From the NCBI GenBank assembly GCA_015485385.1, contig WFTS01000040.1:1-42069 (forward strand): a DNA stretch of 42,069 nucleotides, in the 5' to 3' direction. Below are positions 8,856-17,097 of this stretch, one piece after another. The notes under the pieces are model-generated. The model ran no database searches and had not been told where the DNA came from. It saw only the letters and a list, made by a program, of their open reading frames with translations. The first letter of the stretch is position 1. The number at the start of each line of letters is the position of its first letter. Both the position numbers and the translations under genes were made by a program. Origin of the DNA: Kordiimonadales bacterium (GTDB taxonomy: Bacteria > Pseudomonadota > Alphaproteobacteria > Sphingomonadales > Kordiimonadaceae).

Positions 8856-8906
8856 TTCAAACAGTTTTCAGGTTCAAACGGCTTCAGGGTTCAAACAGCT
8901 TTAAAG
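8856..8906. repeat. Three tandem 17-bp repeats upstream of the nitroreductase gene
   Basis: The copies are TTCAAACAGTTTTCAGG (8856-8872), TTCAAACGGCTTCAGGG (8873-8889) and TTCAAACAGCTTTAAAG (8890-8906). The period is exact and each copy starts TTCAAAC. They lie 12-62 bases upstream of the nitroreductase ATG, in its leader or promoter region, and could be regulator sites or a slippage product. Confidence 0.7.
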
Positions 8907-8995
8907 CAGTGGAAAAATTTCTGCCCCGTCTTGCCAGTTTGCAGGAAACAAGGCAAGACTATGCTTAGTTTCAAGTATAAAATGCTAGGCACCTT

Positions 8996-10042
8996 ATGCA
9001 AAGAGCACTGATCGCACTGGTTTTTCTTATAGGCCTTTATGCCGGAGCCCTGCCGTGGCTTCCCTCTGCCATTGCCGATAATTCTGCGGTCGTACTGCTG
9101 TATCACCGCTTCGGAGAAGACAAGTATCCAAGCACCAACATCCGCACAAGCCAGCTTGAAGATCAGATCAAACAATTGAAAACGGGTGGTTATCATTTTA
9201 TGGGCCTGCGCGAGGCCGTTAACACCCTAAAAAACGATACCCCGTTTCCTGACCGCACTGTAATTTTAACCGTGGATGATGCGTATAAATCGCTGTTAAC
9301 CGAAGGGTGGCCGCGCCTAAAAGCAGCGGGCATCCCGCTAACCTTGTTTGTTTCAACCGATGCGGTGGACGCTGGCAGCAGCAATTATATGTCGTGGGAT
9401 GATGTGCGCACACTTCGGTCTGAAGGCGTTGAGATAGGGCATCATACAGCGTCTCATATGCATATGGTTGCGGCAGGGTTAGAGGCGGCTCTTAAAGATG
9501 TCCGGCGGGCAAGCACGCGTTTTGAAACCGAACTTGGGTCTGTACCGACAGTCTTTGCATATCCTTACGGCGAATATGATACTAGAATAGCAAACGCCAT
9601 AAAAGCTGAAGGGTTTGAAGCCGCGTTTGCCCAATATAGTGGCCCCATCGCGCCGTGGCAAAACCAGTTTTTCCTACCGCGCTTTCCCGTAAACGAGCGT
9701 TACGGCAATCCAGAACGCTTCAAACTGATCACTCAAACTCTGGCCTTGCCGCTGGGTGACCTGATCCCGACCGATCCTTTGTTAACAAGCGCCAACAATC
9801 CACCGCTGTTTGGTTTCACTGTCGAAGCCGAAATCAAAAGCCTGCGGGCACTGGCTTGTTATCCTAGCCATTTAGGTAAAGCGGCAACGCTGAATTTTAT
9901 CGCGTCGCGCCGGGTTGAGGTACGGTTTGATAAACCCTTCCCCAAAGGCCGCAACCGAATAAATTGCACCATGCCAGCGGGAGGTGGGCGTTGGTATTGG
10001 CTCGGACAATTTTATTTATTGCCCGGCGGCCAGCTTGACTAA
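8996..10042 (+). CDS. Secreted polysaccharide deacetylase family protein
   Basis: The 348-aa protein has an N-terminal signal peptide (hydrophobic core ALIALVFLIGLYAGALPWL, likely cleavage after AIA near residue 27) and then a NodB-type deacetylase domain. Motif 1 is LTVDDAYKS, where the usual TFDDG has Val and Ala but keeps both Asp. Motif 2 is GHHTASHMHM with the metal-binding histidines. Motif 3 is FAYPYGEYD. The subfamily resembles PgaB/IcaB-like deacetylases that begin VVLLYHRFGED. The last 100 residues form an unassigned C-terminal region. It probably acts in the periplasm on a cell-wall or exopolysaccharide N-acetyl sugar. Confidence 0.85.
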   Translation: MQRALIALVFLIGLYAGALPWLPSAIADNSAVVLLYHRFGEDKYPSTNIRTSQLEDQIKQLKTGGYHFMGLREAVNTLKNDTPFPDRTVILTVDDAYKSLLTEGWPRLKAAGIPLTLFVSTDAVDAGSSNYMSWDDVRTLRSEGVEIGHHTASHMHMVAAGLEAALKDVRRASTRFETELGSVPTVFAYPYGEYDTRIANAIKAEGFEAAFAQYSGPIAPWQNQFFLPRFPVNERYGNPERFKLITQTLALPLGDLIPTDPLLTSANNPPLFGFTVEAEIKSLRALACYPSHLGKAATLNFIASRRVEVRFDKPFPKGRNRINCTMPAGGGRWYWLGQFYLLPGGQLD

Positions 10043-10071
10043 CCATAAGTTTCTATAGGGGCGTCTAGTGC

Positions 10072-10094
10072 GGCGTCTGTTTACCGTTGACGCC
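10072..10094. terminator. Possible hairpin between convergent genes
   Basis: GGCGTC and GACGCC pair around an 11-base loop in the 160-bp gap between the deacetylase and the Nfu gene. There is no T-run, so terminator function is uncertain. Confidence 0.25.
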
Positions 10095-10202
10095 TACACA
10101 GAGCATGAACGCCACTTCAATAAAGCTCGGTTGGAAAGGCTATATGTGTAGGTAATGTCCTGAAAGTGCCGAAGCGCAGAGCCATTCGTTTCCGTTGGCA
10201 GT

Positions 10203-10763
10203 TTATTCAACCGCCTGCACATCCACCACTTCAGGCACATAATATTTTAACAGATTTTCAATGCCGTGCTTCAGTGTGATCGTAGAGCTTGGGCAGCCCG
10301 CACACGCCCCTTGCATTTGCAAATACACCACGCCTTCCTTAAACCCCCGGTAAACAATATCGCCGCCGTCACCGGCAACCGCTGGGCGGACCTTTTCATC
10401 AAGCAGAGTTTTAATCTGCTCGATAATATCTGCGTCAGCTTCATCTTCCTCGACAGTGCTGTGTTCTGTGCCAGCAGACGCATTCAACACCGGCGAACCC
10501 GATGCGAAAAACTGCATCAAACCGGCAAGAACATTTGGCTTCAAATTGTCCCACTGCGTATCGTGGCTTTTTGTTATCGTGACAAAATCATGCCCTAAAA
10601 ACACCCCGCCAACGCCCGAAAGCGCAAACATAGCTTGCGCCAGAGGGGATGCCTCTGCGCTGTCTGGGCCTGTGAAATTAGCCGTACCGGTCTCTAGGAT
10701 CGTACGGCCCGGTAAAAATTTAAGCGTATCTGGGTTAGGCGTAACTTCGGTTTCAATAAACAT
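10203..10763 (-). CDS. Nfu/NifU-type iron-sulfur cluster scaffold or carrier protein
   Basis: The 186-aa protein has an N-terminal Nfu_N domain (TEVTPNPDTLKFLPGR, about residues 5-20, through FASGSP near 90) and a C-terminal NifU-like domain with the cluster-binding CxxC in GACAGCPSSTITLKHG. It is the eukaryote- and alphaproteobacteria-type Nfu that delivers Fe-S clusters to client proteins. The start at 10763 has AAGGA 7 bases upstream and gives the family's usual MFIETE N-terminus. A longer reading adds 16 unrelated residues. It is transcribed alone, convergent with the deacetylase. Confidence 0.92.
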   Translation of the reverse strand: MFIETEVTPNPDTLKFLPGRTILETGTANFTGPDSAEASPLAQAMFALSGVGGVFLGHDFVTITKSHDTQWDNLKPNVLAGLMQFFASGSPVLNASAGTEHSTVEEDEADADIIEQIKTLLDEKVRPAVAGDGGDIVYRGFKEGVVYLQMQGACAGCPSSTITLKHGIENLLKYYVPEVVDVQAVE

Positions 10764-10909
10764 GACCAAATCCTTCGTGATTTGACGCACATTTGGGGAT
10801 TTAGAGAGCAAACGTCAAGTAAATATATCATGGGTGCGACGTTTCGCGCCCTAAAAAACACTTAGTTTCAAAGCTGAAACCACGCCGCTTAGACGCAACT
10901 TAAAATGCC

Positions 10910-11488
10910 CTAGCGTGAAAATTCGGTCACATCGGCCTTTAGTTCTGATAGGCAATTTTCCAGCGGTACACGCATACCCCTGACACGGCACAGTATCAAA
11001 CTGCCTTGGATGCGTTCGATCGCATATGCGCCCCATGCGGCGGCGTCTGATCTGTCTGCACCGGCGCTGGATAAACCTTTCTCCAAGCCCTGCTGCCACA
11101 CTGAAACCGTCTTATTGATCTGATCGCCAAACAGCGCTTGACCGCCTCCGAGCAGAAGACTGTTCATCAAACACATCGGCACCGCGCCAGAATAATAAAG
11201 GGCTGTGCCGTCCAAACTGGCAATCAAGCTGTCGCGCCTGGAAACCGCAGACCGCCCAGACATGAGAGGGGCCAACACCAAGCTTTGCAGCCGCACCCCC
11301 GACTGCCCCAAGACATGAGCAGCCATATCCTCTTTGCCCTTTGGGAAATGATGATACAGGCTGGCCTTCGACAACATCACAGCCTCCGCCAACATCTTTA
11401 GGCTAGCACCCTCATAACCACTATGGACAAATACGCCCATAAGACGGTCGCTAATCTCTGCTTTTGATAGCTTGGCGATGCGCGGCAT
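10910..11488 (-). CDS. TetR/AcrR-family transcriptional regulator
   Basis: The 192-aa protein (start MPRIAKLSKAEISDRLMGVF) has an N-terminal helix-turn-helix: FVHSGYEGASLKMLAEAV then MLSKASLYHHFPKGKEDM. The C-terminal ligand domain resembles the LmrA/YxaF group (GQSGVRLQSLVLAPL and later segments). AAGGG lies 6 bases before the chosen ATG. An upstream in-frame start would run through a palindromic site that is better explained as this regulator's operator. Its nearest neighbour is the divergent penicillin-binding protein gene. No obvious efflux or enzyme target is adjacent. Confidence 0.87.
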   Translation of the reverse strand: MPRIAKLSKAEISDRLMGVFVHSGYEGASLKMLAEAVMLSKASLYHHFPKGKEDMAAHVLGQSGVRLQSLVLAPLMSGRSAVSRRDSLIASLDGTALYYSGAVPMCLMNSLLLGGGQALFGDQINKTVSVWQQGLEKGLSSAGADRSDAAAWGAYAIERIQGSLILCRVRGMRVPLENCLSELKADVTEFSR

Positions 11489-11540
11489 GCTTGACCCTTT
11501 CCCCGTTTGGCGCCAAAATAGCTCCATAAGGTTATTTATA

Positions 11541-11554
11541 ACCAAACGTTCGGT
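11541..11554. promoter_or_regulatory. Candidate TetR-family operator
   Basis: ACCAAACGTTCGGT is a 14-bp imperfect palindrome (12 of 14 positions symmetric) with a perfect AACGTT core. It lies 53 bases upstream of the TetR-family start and about 118 bases before the divergent penicillin-binding protein gene. The shape and place fit an autorepression site. Confidence 0.45.
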
Positions 11555-11671
11555 CAATTTAAAAAATATAGATTTTAAAAATTAATAGCTTGATCGCAAC
11601 TTTGCCCCATTTACGCACCATGCTATGACCCACTGTAACAATGAAGATCAGCTAATATTGAAGGATCAGGC

Positions 11672-13834
11672 TTGAGCACAGCCAGAAAAAACAAAAGCGC
11701 CTCTAAAAATCCGCCCGGTCGCAAAGCTTCGAAGGCGAAGCCTGCGAGAGCGACAGCTGAAACGGTGGGAAAAGCAGGGAAGCCACCCATAAAAAACGCT
11801 GGGAGTGCGGGAAAAAATACTGGGAGTGCAGGAAAAAATGCTGGACGCACAAAACAAACCTCTGGGCGCACCAAAAAGAATGCTGAACTTGCTAAGCCTA
11901 AGCGCTCGCTGGTGCGGCGGTTCTTTTATTATGGCACCACAGCCAGCATTTGGGCCGTCATCTTAGGGTTGATCGCCATTGGTCTTTTGTCCTTGGATCT
12001 GCCAGATCTTGATAATCCCCCTCAACCAGGGGCTTCGGATACGGCTGTCATTGTCAAAGCGGCAAACGGCGCAACTATGGTGCGACGCGGCCCGTCTTAC
12101 GGTGACTGGATCAGTTACAGTGAAACACCAGACACGCTTATCAAGGCGTTTTTAGCCGTTGAAGATAGGCGGTTTTTCGATCATTCCGGCATTGACATGA
12201 AAGGCCTCATGCGCGCTTTGGCAGCGAACGTCAAAGCTGGCGGGGTACGAGCCGGAGGAAGCACTCTGACCCAGCAATTGGCAAAAAACCTGTTCCTAAC
12301 AAATCAGCGTACGCTCAAGCGCAAAGTACAAGAATTATTATTAGCCTTTTGGCTGGAACAGAAATTCACCAAACAGCAAATTCTTACACTCTATTTAAAC
12401 CGGGTATATTTTGGCGGCGGGGCCTACGGTATTGATGCGGCTGCCCGTAAATATTTTGGCCATTCTGCCCGTACATTATCGGTTGCAGAGGCCGCCACAA
12501 TTGCAGGGCTGGTGAAAGCCCCGTCACGCTATGCACCGCATATCAACCCCGAAGGATCATGGCGGCGCGCGCAAATTGTGCTTGGCGCCATGGTTAAAAA
12601 TGATGCGATCACATCTGCTGCCGCCGCTAAAATAAAACAACAGCCCCCCAAACTTCGCACAAGTGCTGCCGGACGCGATGTGCGTTATTTCACCGACTGG
12701 GTAGAAGGCCGTGCTCGTAAGCTGGTGCCTCAGGCAGCGGGTAAAAGCTTGATTATCCATTCAACCATCGACCCCGGTATTCAGCGCGCTGCCGCAATGG
12801 CCATTGAACGTGGTCTGGCAGGAGAAGGCGCAAAACAAAGCGCAAGCCAAGGCGCTCTTGTTGCCATCGATCATGACGGCGCAGTCCGAGCAATGGTTGG
12901 TGGCCGTGACTATGCAAAAAGCCAATATAACCGAGCCGTACAAGCCGAACGTCAACCGGGGTCGGCTTTTAAACTATTCAGCTATCTAGCCGGGCTGGAA
13001 AGTGGGCTTAAAACCTATGACCGCTTTACGGATCAGAAGATCACTATCGACGGCTGGTCGCCTAAAAATTACAACGGAAAATATAACGGCGAGATGACCG
13101 CAAAAGAGGCTTTCGCCCGTTCAATCAATACTGTGGCCGTACAAATTGCGGAAAAAGCCGGGCGCAAGCGCGTCGCCGCTATGGCACGCAGGCTTGGGAT
13201 CACAACGCCGGTGCAGCCGATCCCAAGTTTACCCTTAGGAACCGCCGAAGTAAGACTGATTGATCTAACCAGCGCCTATGCAGCTGTGGCAAACGGCGGA
13301 CATTTGGCTCCTGCTTACGGTATCGTTGAAATCACCACACTGAGCGGCGAAGTTATCTACCGCCGCCGCCCCCGCGCGCCTGTGCCGGTTCTGGCTTATC
13401 CTGTGGTGAAAAATATCACCGATATGCTGAAATCTGTGGTTTTGTGGGGATCGGGTAGAAATGCTGAAATTGATCGCCCCGCTGCTGGAAAATCTGGCAC
13501 GTCACAAGACAGCCGTGACGCTGTTTTCGCGGGCTTTACCAGCGATATGACCACAGCTGTTTGGGTCGGGAACGACGACGGCACACCTATGCGCTATGTT
13601 ACTGGTGGCGGCTTGCCCGCACGCATTTGGGCAGACTTTATGTTAGAGGCTCATGTGGGCCAACCTGTGCGCCCCCTGTTGGCTGATGCGGGCATTTATG
13701 CCGCCGCCGCAGATGTGAAAGCCTCAGAGCAGGGCGTTCAAAAGACTCGGTTAAAATCAGGACAAAACAAGCCCGTGCCAAAGAAGAAAAAGAAGAAGAA
13801 AAGCTTTTTCAAACGGTTATTTGGCGGCAATTAA
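11672..13834 (+). CDS. Class A penicillin-binding protein (bifunctional, PBP1A-like)
   Basis: This is a 720-aa peptidoglycan synthase anchored in the inner membrane. Residues 1-82 are a Lys/Ala/Gly-rich cytoplasmic tail with repeated GSAGKN units. One membrane helix follows (about 90-108, TASIWAVILGLIAIGLLSL). The glycosyltransferase domain has catalytic E164 in VEDRRFFDHSG and GGSTLTQQLAKN. The transpeptidase domain has S431-A-F-K434, S484-I-N486 and K607-S-G-T610, so both activities look intact. The C-terminus is a run of lysines (PVPKKKKKKKSFFKRLFGGN). The start is TTG with AAGGA 6 bases upstream. It is compact for class A enzymes and has no clear OB/ODD insertion. Confidence 0.92.
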   Translation: MSTARKNKSASKNPPGRKASKAKPARATAETVGKAGKPPIKNAGSAGKNTGSAGKNAGRTKQTSGRTKKNAELAKPKRSLVRRFFYYGTTASIWAVILGLIAIGLLSLDLPDLDNPPQPGASDTAVIVKAANGATMVRRGPSYGDWISYSETPDTLIKAFLAVEDRRFFDHSGIDMKGLMRALAANVKAGGVRAGGSTLTQQLAKNLFLTNQRTLKRKVQELLLAFWLEQKFTKQQILTLYLNRVYFGGGAYGIDAAARKYFGHSARTLSVAEAATIAGLVKAPSRYAPHINPEGSWRRAQIVLGAMVKNDAITSAAAAKIKQQPPKLRTSAAGRDVRYFTDWVEGRARKLVPQAAGKSLIIHSTIDPGIQRAAAMAIERGLAGEGAKQSASQGALVAIDHDGAVRAMVGGRDYAKSQYNRAVQAERQPGSAFKLFSYLAGLESGLKTYDRFTDQKITIDGWSPKNYNGKYNGEMTAKEAFARSINTVAVQIAEKAGRKRVAAMARRLGITTPVQPIPSLPLGTAEVRLIDLTSAYAAVANGGHLAPAYGIVEITTLSGEVIYRRRPRAPVPVLAYPVVKNITDMLKSVVLWGSGRNAEIDRPAAGKSGTSQDSRDAVFAGFTSDMTTAVWVGNDDGTPMRYVTGGGLPARIWADFMLEAHVGQPVRPLLADAGIYAAAADVKASEQGVQKTRLKSGQNKPVPKKKKKKKSFFKRLFGGN

Positions 13835-13917
13835 TGTGATCGTTATAGCTAAAAGGCGGCGTGTCATTAGGCCGCAGGGCTGTTGTCTTCAGTGCTATAA
13901 TCCCTTAATCCATAGCC

Positions 13918-14337
13918 ATGAGCACAGTCATTCGGTACGCAGAAAATAACCCGGCCAAGGATGCTGGCCGAGCCGCAGCACTAGGTCGGCGCGCAGAAAT
14001 CCGCACCTTTGTTGTGGATTTTTATAGTGCTATTCGTCAGCATGAAACGCTGGGGCCTATTTTTAACACAGCGGTTGAGGATTGGGATGCTCACTTTGAA
14101 ACCCTAACCGATTTCTGGATGACCGTACTGCTGGGTGTGCCATCCTATAAGGGTAACCCGTTTGAGGCCCACCAACAGGTTAGCGGTATCCAAGACAGCC
14201 ATTTTGATAGCTGGCTGATCGTTTTTAAAGAGAGCGCAAACCGTTCCCTAAACGAAGATCTCGCCGCTATCGCTATTGAAAAAGCTTCCCGGATTGCAGA
14301 CAGTCTGCGCAGTGGCTTGTTTTTCCGCACCCGCTAA
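13918..14337 (+). CDS. Group III truncated haemoglobin
   Basis: This 139-aa globin has the group III signature FVVDFYSAIRQHETLGPIF in helix B/C. The helix E-F region is DFWMTVLLGVPSYKGNPFEA, and the proximal histidine lies in GIQDSHFDSWLIVF. Group III trHbs are haem proteins of unclear role, linked to peroxide or nitric oxide chemistry in some species. It stands alone, 83 bases after the penicillin-binding protein gene. The downstream 143 bp (14338-14480) contains nothing recognisable. Confidence 0.9.
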   Translation: MSTVIRYAENNPAKDAGRAAALGRRAEIRTFVVDFYSAIRQHETLGPIFNTAVEDWDAHFETLTDFWMTVLLGVPSYKGNPFEAHQQVSGIQDSHFDSWLIVFKESANRSLNEDLAAIAIEKASRIADSLRSGLFFRTR

Positions 14338-14480
14338 CAGAGCCAGATGACTGAACCAGCCCTAAACCAGAAAGTCGCCCTAAGAGAGACCAGATAAAGA
14401 GAAAAGAGACCACCACGCTTGCTCTTAGAACCTTACTCTTAATATCAAGCGCGCCTCAGAGGTTAAGCGCGAAAGCCCAG

Positions 14481-15179
14481 TTAAAATTGTAGTTTAAACA
14501 AAGCGCTACCTTCGGTTTTTAACCAGCGCCTAAGGCTTTTATGATCGGGTACACATTTGGCAACTTCGGCCCAGAAATGTACTGAATGATTCATTTCAAC
14601 CAGGTGTGCCACTTCATGTGCGGCTACATAGTCCATCACGGCGTACGGGGCCATCAACAAGCGCCAACTGAACCGCAGCCCCCCTTTTGATGAACAGCTG
14701 CCCCAACGGCTTTTCATGTCTCCGATGCTGATGTTTTCAAAGGTAACACCCAGCATTTCACTATGAACAGACGCGCGCTCAGTCAGAGTTTTCTTGGCTT
14801 GACGGCGCATCCAGTTTTCCAGCCGTTTGGCGGCCATGTCGGCGGGTCCACCCACGCATATTTCACCGTCATAGCGGTGTATAGTGCGCGGACCATCATC
14901 CATGAAAACAATCTGGTGATCTTTCCCCAAATAGGGCATCACCGCGCCGTGCCCGACGTGATGTATAGGCCCTAGTGCCGCGCGCTCACGCACAATCCAA
15001 TCAACTTGCTTTTGAATGAATTTCTCAGCCGCGCGGCGTCCAACATGGCTGGGCAATGTAAGTTTGATATCCCCATTTGCGCGGTCGATGCGCAAGATCA
15101 GTCGTTTCGCCTGCGCATTATAGCGCAAGCGTACCGGCACAAGGTCGCCGTTCAGATCAACGCTGAAATGCTCCCCCAA
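14481..15179 (-). CDS. YgjP/WLM-type zinc metallopeptidase (DUF45 family)
   Basis: The 232-aa protein has the zinc-binding sequence AAHEVAHLVEMNHSVHFWAEV near residue 190, i.e. HExxH plus a third ligand in HxxxFW, preceded by DMKSRWGSCSSKGGLRFSWR. These are the hallmarks of the YgjP (formerly UPF0073/DUF45) family. The fold resembles SprT and other minigluzincins. No signal peptide is seen, so it is probably cytoplasmic. The substrate is unknown. It is the last of a minus-strand run with the YcgN and SCO genes. Confidence 0.88.
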   Translation of the reverse strand: MGEHFSVDLNGDLVPVRLRYNAQAKRLILRIDRANGDIKLTLPSHVGRRAAEKFIQKQVDWIVRERAALGPIHHVGHGAVMPYLGKDHQIVFMDDGPRTIHRYDGEICVGGPADMAAKRLENWMRRQAKKTLTERASVHSEMLGVTFENISIGDMKSRWGSCSSKGGLRFSWRLLMAPYAVMDYVAAHEVAHLVEMNHSVHFWAEVAKCVPDHKSLRRWLKTEGSALFKLQF

Positions 15180-15264
15180 ACTGATGCTCCCCTTTGTTTG
15201 ACCCGATTACTTTGTGATATCCGGTTGCTTTGTTGGATGCGATTGCACTGAAACCCGGCGCAGC

Positions 15265-15693
15265 CTATGCTGGCCACGTGACCAGATGGTCTTCAAATTC
15301 CCCGGCTTCGCGTTCATCAACACAGCGCCCGCGCACCGAAATGCCTGCTGTAAAAACCGTGTCTTTGCTGCCACTTACCAAGGGGTGCCAATCATGCAAT
15401 TTTTTACCCTCATACAGAAGCCGGTATGCACACGTGCTGGGCATCCAAGGCAGCTTGTGCAACAAATCCGCGGACATCACCACGCAGTTCCCCACATAGC
15501 GTTGCCGTGTGAGATATTTTCCGCATTTTATGGTTTCCGGGTCCAAAAATCGGCAGGCAATATCTGTATGATGAATGTCACCTGTGTCTTCATCTTCAAG
15601 CTTATGCAAACAACATTTCCCGCAGCCATCGCACAGTTGTTCCCATTCCTGTGGGGTCATTTCCCCCAACGATTTATCTTCCCAAAAGGGCAT
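15265..15693 (-). CDS. YcgN-family cysteine-cluster protein (UPF0260)
   Basis: The 142-aa protein starts MPFWEDKSLGEMTPQEWEQL and has the cysteine cluster LCDGCGKCCLHKLED, followed by cysteines in IACRFLD, IKCGKYL, GNCVVM, STCAYR and GRCVDE. This pattern is typical of YcgN/YkgJ-type proteins, which are thought to bind metal, probably zinc or an Fe-S cluster. No enzymatic role is established. It lies 11 bases downstream of the SCO gene. Confidence 0.88.
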   Translation of the reverse strand: MPFWEDKSLGEMTPQEWEQLCDGCGKCCLHKLEDEDTGDIHHTDIACRFLDPETIKCGKYLTRQRYVGNCVVMSADLLHKLPWMPSTCAYRLLYEGKKLHDWHPLVSGSKDTVFTAGISVRGRCVDEREAGEFEDHLVTWPA

Positions 15694-15704
15694 CTGTCTT
15701 TCGC

Positions 15705-16334
15705 CTATTTAGCCGCGCTGGTCGATTTTTTATCAAGAGCCGGTTTTTTATCAAGAACCGATTTAAAAACGGTCGCAATATCCTGCGGCGTATCCTTGCC
15801 AGAAAAAATTCTATTATAAACCCCGTCCTGATCCATTACGAAAATAAAGGATTGATGATCCATCAAATAATCATCTGAACCGTCAATCGGCCGTTTTTTA
15901 TAATAGACTTTATAGCGGTCTGTAACCGCTTTAATCTCGGCTGGTGTGCCAGTAAGCGCGATCAAGCTTGGGTGATAATCCAGCACATATTCTTTCAGCT
16001 CCGCAACCGTATCGCGCTCTGGATCAACGGTAATGAACAACGGCTGGATAGCGGATATATCGTACCCATCTTTTTCCAGCAGCTCCAGTGCAAGGGTGAT
16101 TTTATGAAGCTCAATCCGACAAATATCCGGACAATAGCTATAGCCAAAATAAACCAGCATAAACTTGTCGCGAAAATCTGTATCAGAAACCCGCGTCCCC
16201 AAATGCGATGTCAGGGTAAAAGGCCCGCCCGGCCCGCTATTTTTATGAGGGACTGTTTGGTTGGCATATCTTAGGCCCGCCACGGCCAATAGTGCAAAAA
16301 CCGCAACCCACGCGAAAAGCCGTACTGTTTTCAT
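15705..16334 (-). CDS. SCO1/SenC/PrrC-family copper chaperone
   Basis: This 209-aa membrane-anchored thioredoxin-fold protein is expected to deliver copper to the CuA site of cytochrome oxidase or to act in redox signalling. The N-terminal helix (TVRLFAWVAVFALLAVAGL) anchors it with the domain in the periplasm. The CxxxC motif is in YCPDICRIE, and the copper-binding histidine is in MDHQSFIFVMD. The start at 16334 is chosen because GGAG lies 7 bases upstream; a longer reading adds 9 residues. In Rhodobacter, SCO homologues (PrrC/SenC) sit beside regBA, and here the RegB-RegA genes lie 1.7 kb away on the other strand. Confidence 0.92.
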   Translation of the reverse strand: MKTVRLFAWVAVFALLAVAGLRYANQTVPHKNSGPGGPFTLTSHLGTRVSDTDFRDKFMLVYFGYSYCPDICRIELHKITLALELLEKDGYDISAIQPLFITVDPERDTVAELKEYVLDYHPSLIALTGTPAEIKAVTDRYKVYYKKRPIDGSDDYLMDHQSFIFVMDQDGVYNRIFSGKDTPQDIATVFKSVLDKKPALDKKSTSAAK

Positions 16335-16496
16335 CCCATATCTCCAAAAATTGATCGCCAAATCACCCTATCAGCCCCTTTAGGGCTTGTGATCTTTGGG
16401 CACTTATAGAAATATGGGCGCCAGATGTCACGGCCCTTTGCCAAAGCAACTTCATCAAAGCAAAGCAATGTAGGCATATTTTATATCGGAGCACCC

Positions 16497-17060
16497 ATGA
16501 AACCCTTCAATCCCCTAAGTGTTGTAGCCACCCTTTTTATGGTGATTACCCTAGCCCTGCCTGCGGAGGCCTCGCCTCAGCTTGATCTCTTGAAAGCTGT
16601 CGAAAAAGCGGACGTAGAGAAACTGGAAAAGCTTTTAGGCAAAGGGGTTTCCCCCAACACCCGTTTGGTAAGCAGTGGTGAGCCAGCCATAATTATCGCA
16701 GCCAACAAAGGCAGCCTGAAAATTGTGAAACTGCTGTTAGAAAATGGTGCGCGCCCCGATTATACGGAACGGTCACGCGGGGAAACAGCCTTGATGCGGC
16801 GCTCTGTGGCTGGTGATGTCAATATGATCAAGCTGCTGTTAGCGCACGGGGCTGATCCCAACCGGGCAGACATTGGCCAAGAAACGCCCCTGATGAAAGC
16901 TGTGAGGGGGCGCAAGTTTAAAGCGGCGCAACTGCTGTTAGAAGCAGGGGCCGATCCCAACGTGCAAGACTTAACCGGCAAAACTGCGCTTGAATATGCC
17001 AAGCAGCGGCGCAGCCGTCGATTTGTCCGCCTGCTGCAAGATGCTGGGGCCACCTATTAG
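16497..17060 (+). CDS. Secreted ankyrin-repeat protein
   Basis: The 187-aa protein begins with a signal peptide (NPLSVVATLFMVITLALPAE, cleavage near AEA/SP). About four ankyrin repeats follow: LLKAVEKADVEKLEKLLGKG, PAIIIAANKGSLKIVKLLL, ETALMRRSVAGDVNMIKLLL and QETPLMKAVRGRKFKAAQLL, then a partial fifth. The start is supported by GGAG 5 bases upstream. It probably works in the periplasm, where small ankyrin proteins such as AnkB protect against peroxide; that role is not shown here. It is followed at 38 bases by the CobD-like gene. Confidence 0.85.
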   Translation: MKPFNPLSVVATLFMVITLALPAEASPQLDLLKAVEKADVEKLEKLLGKGVSPNTRLVSSGEPAIIIAANKGSLKIVKLLLENGARPDYTERSRGETALMRRSVAGDVNMIKLLLAHGADPNRADIGQETPLMKAVRGRKFKAAQLLLEAGADPNVQDLTGKTALEYAKQRRSRRFVRLLQDAGATY

Positions 17061-17097
17061 CGGCCTTTCCAGCCATATTCTCTCCCTTGAGGGCGCT

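Noticed and set aside
16990-17097. Longer start for the CobD-like gene inside the ankyrin gene
   Set aside because: The extra 36 residues overlap another gene; the ATG at 17098 has a good GAGG ribosome binding site.
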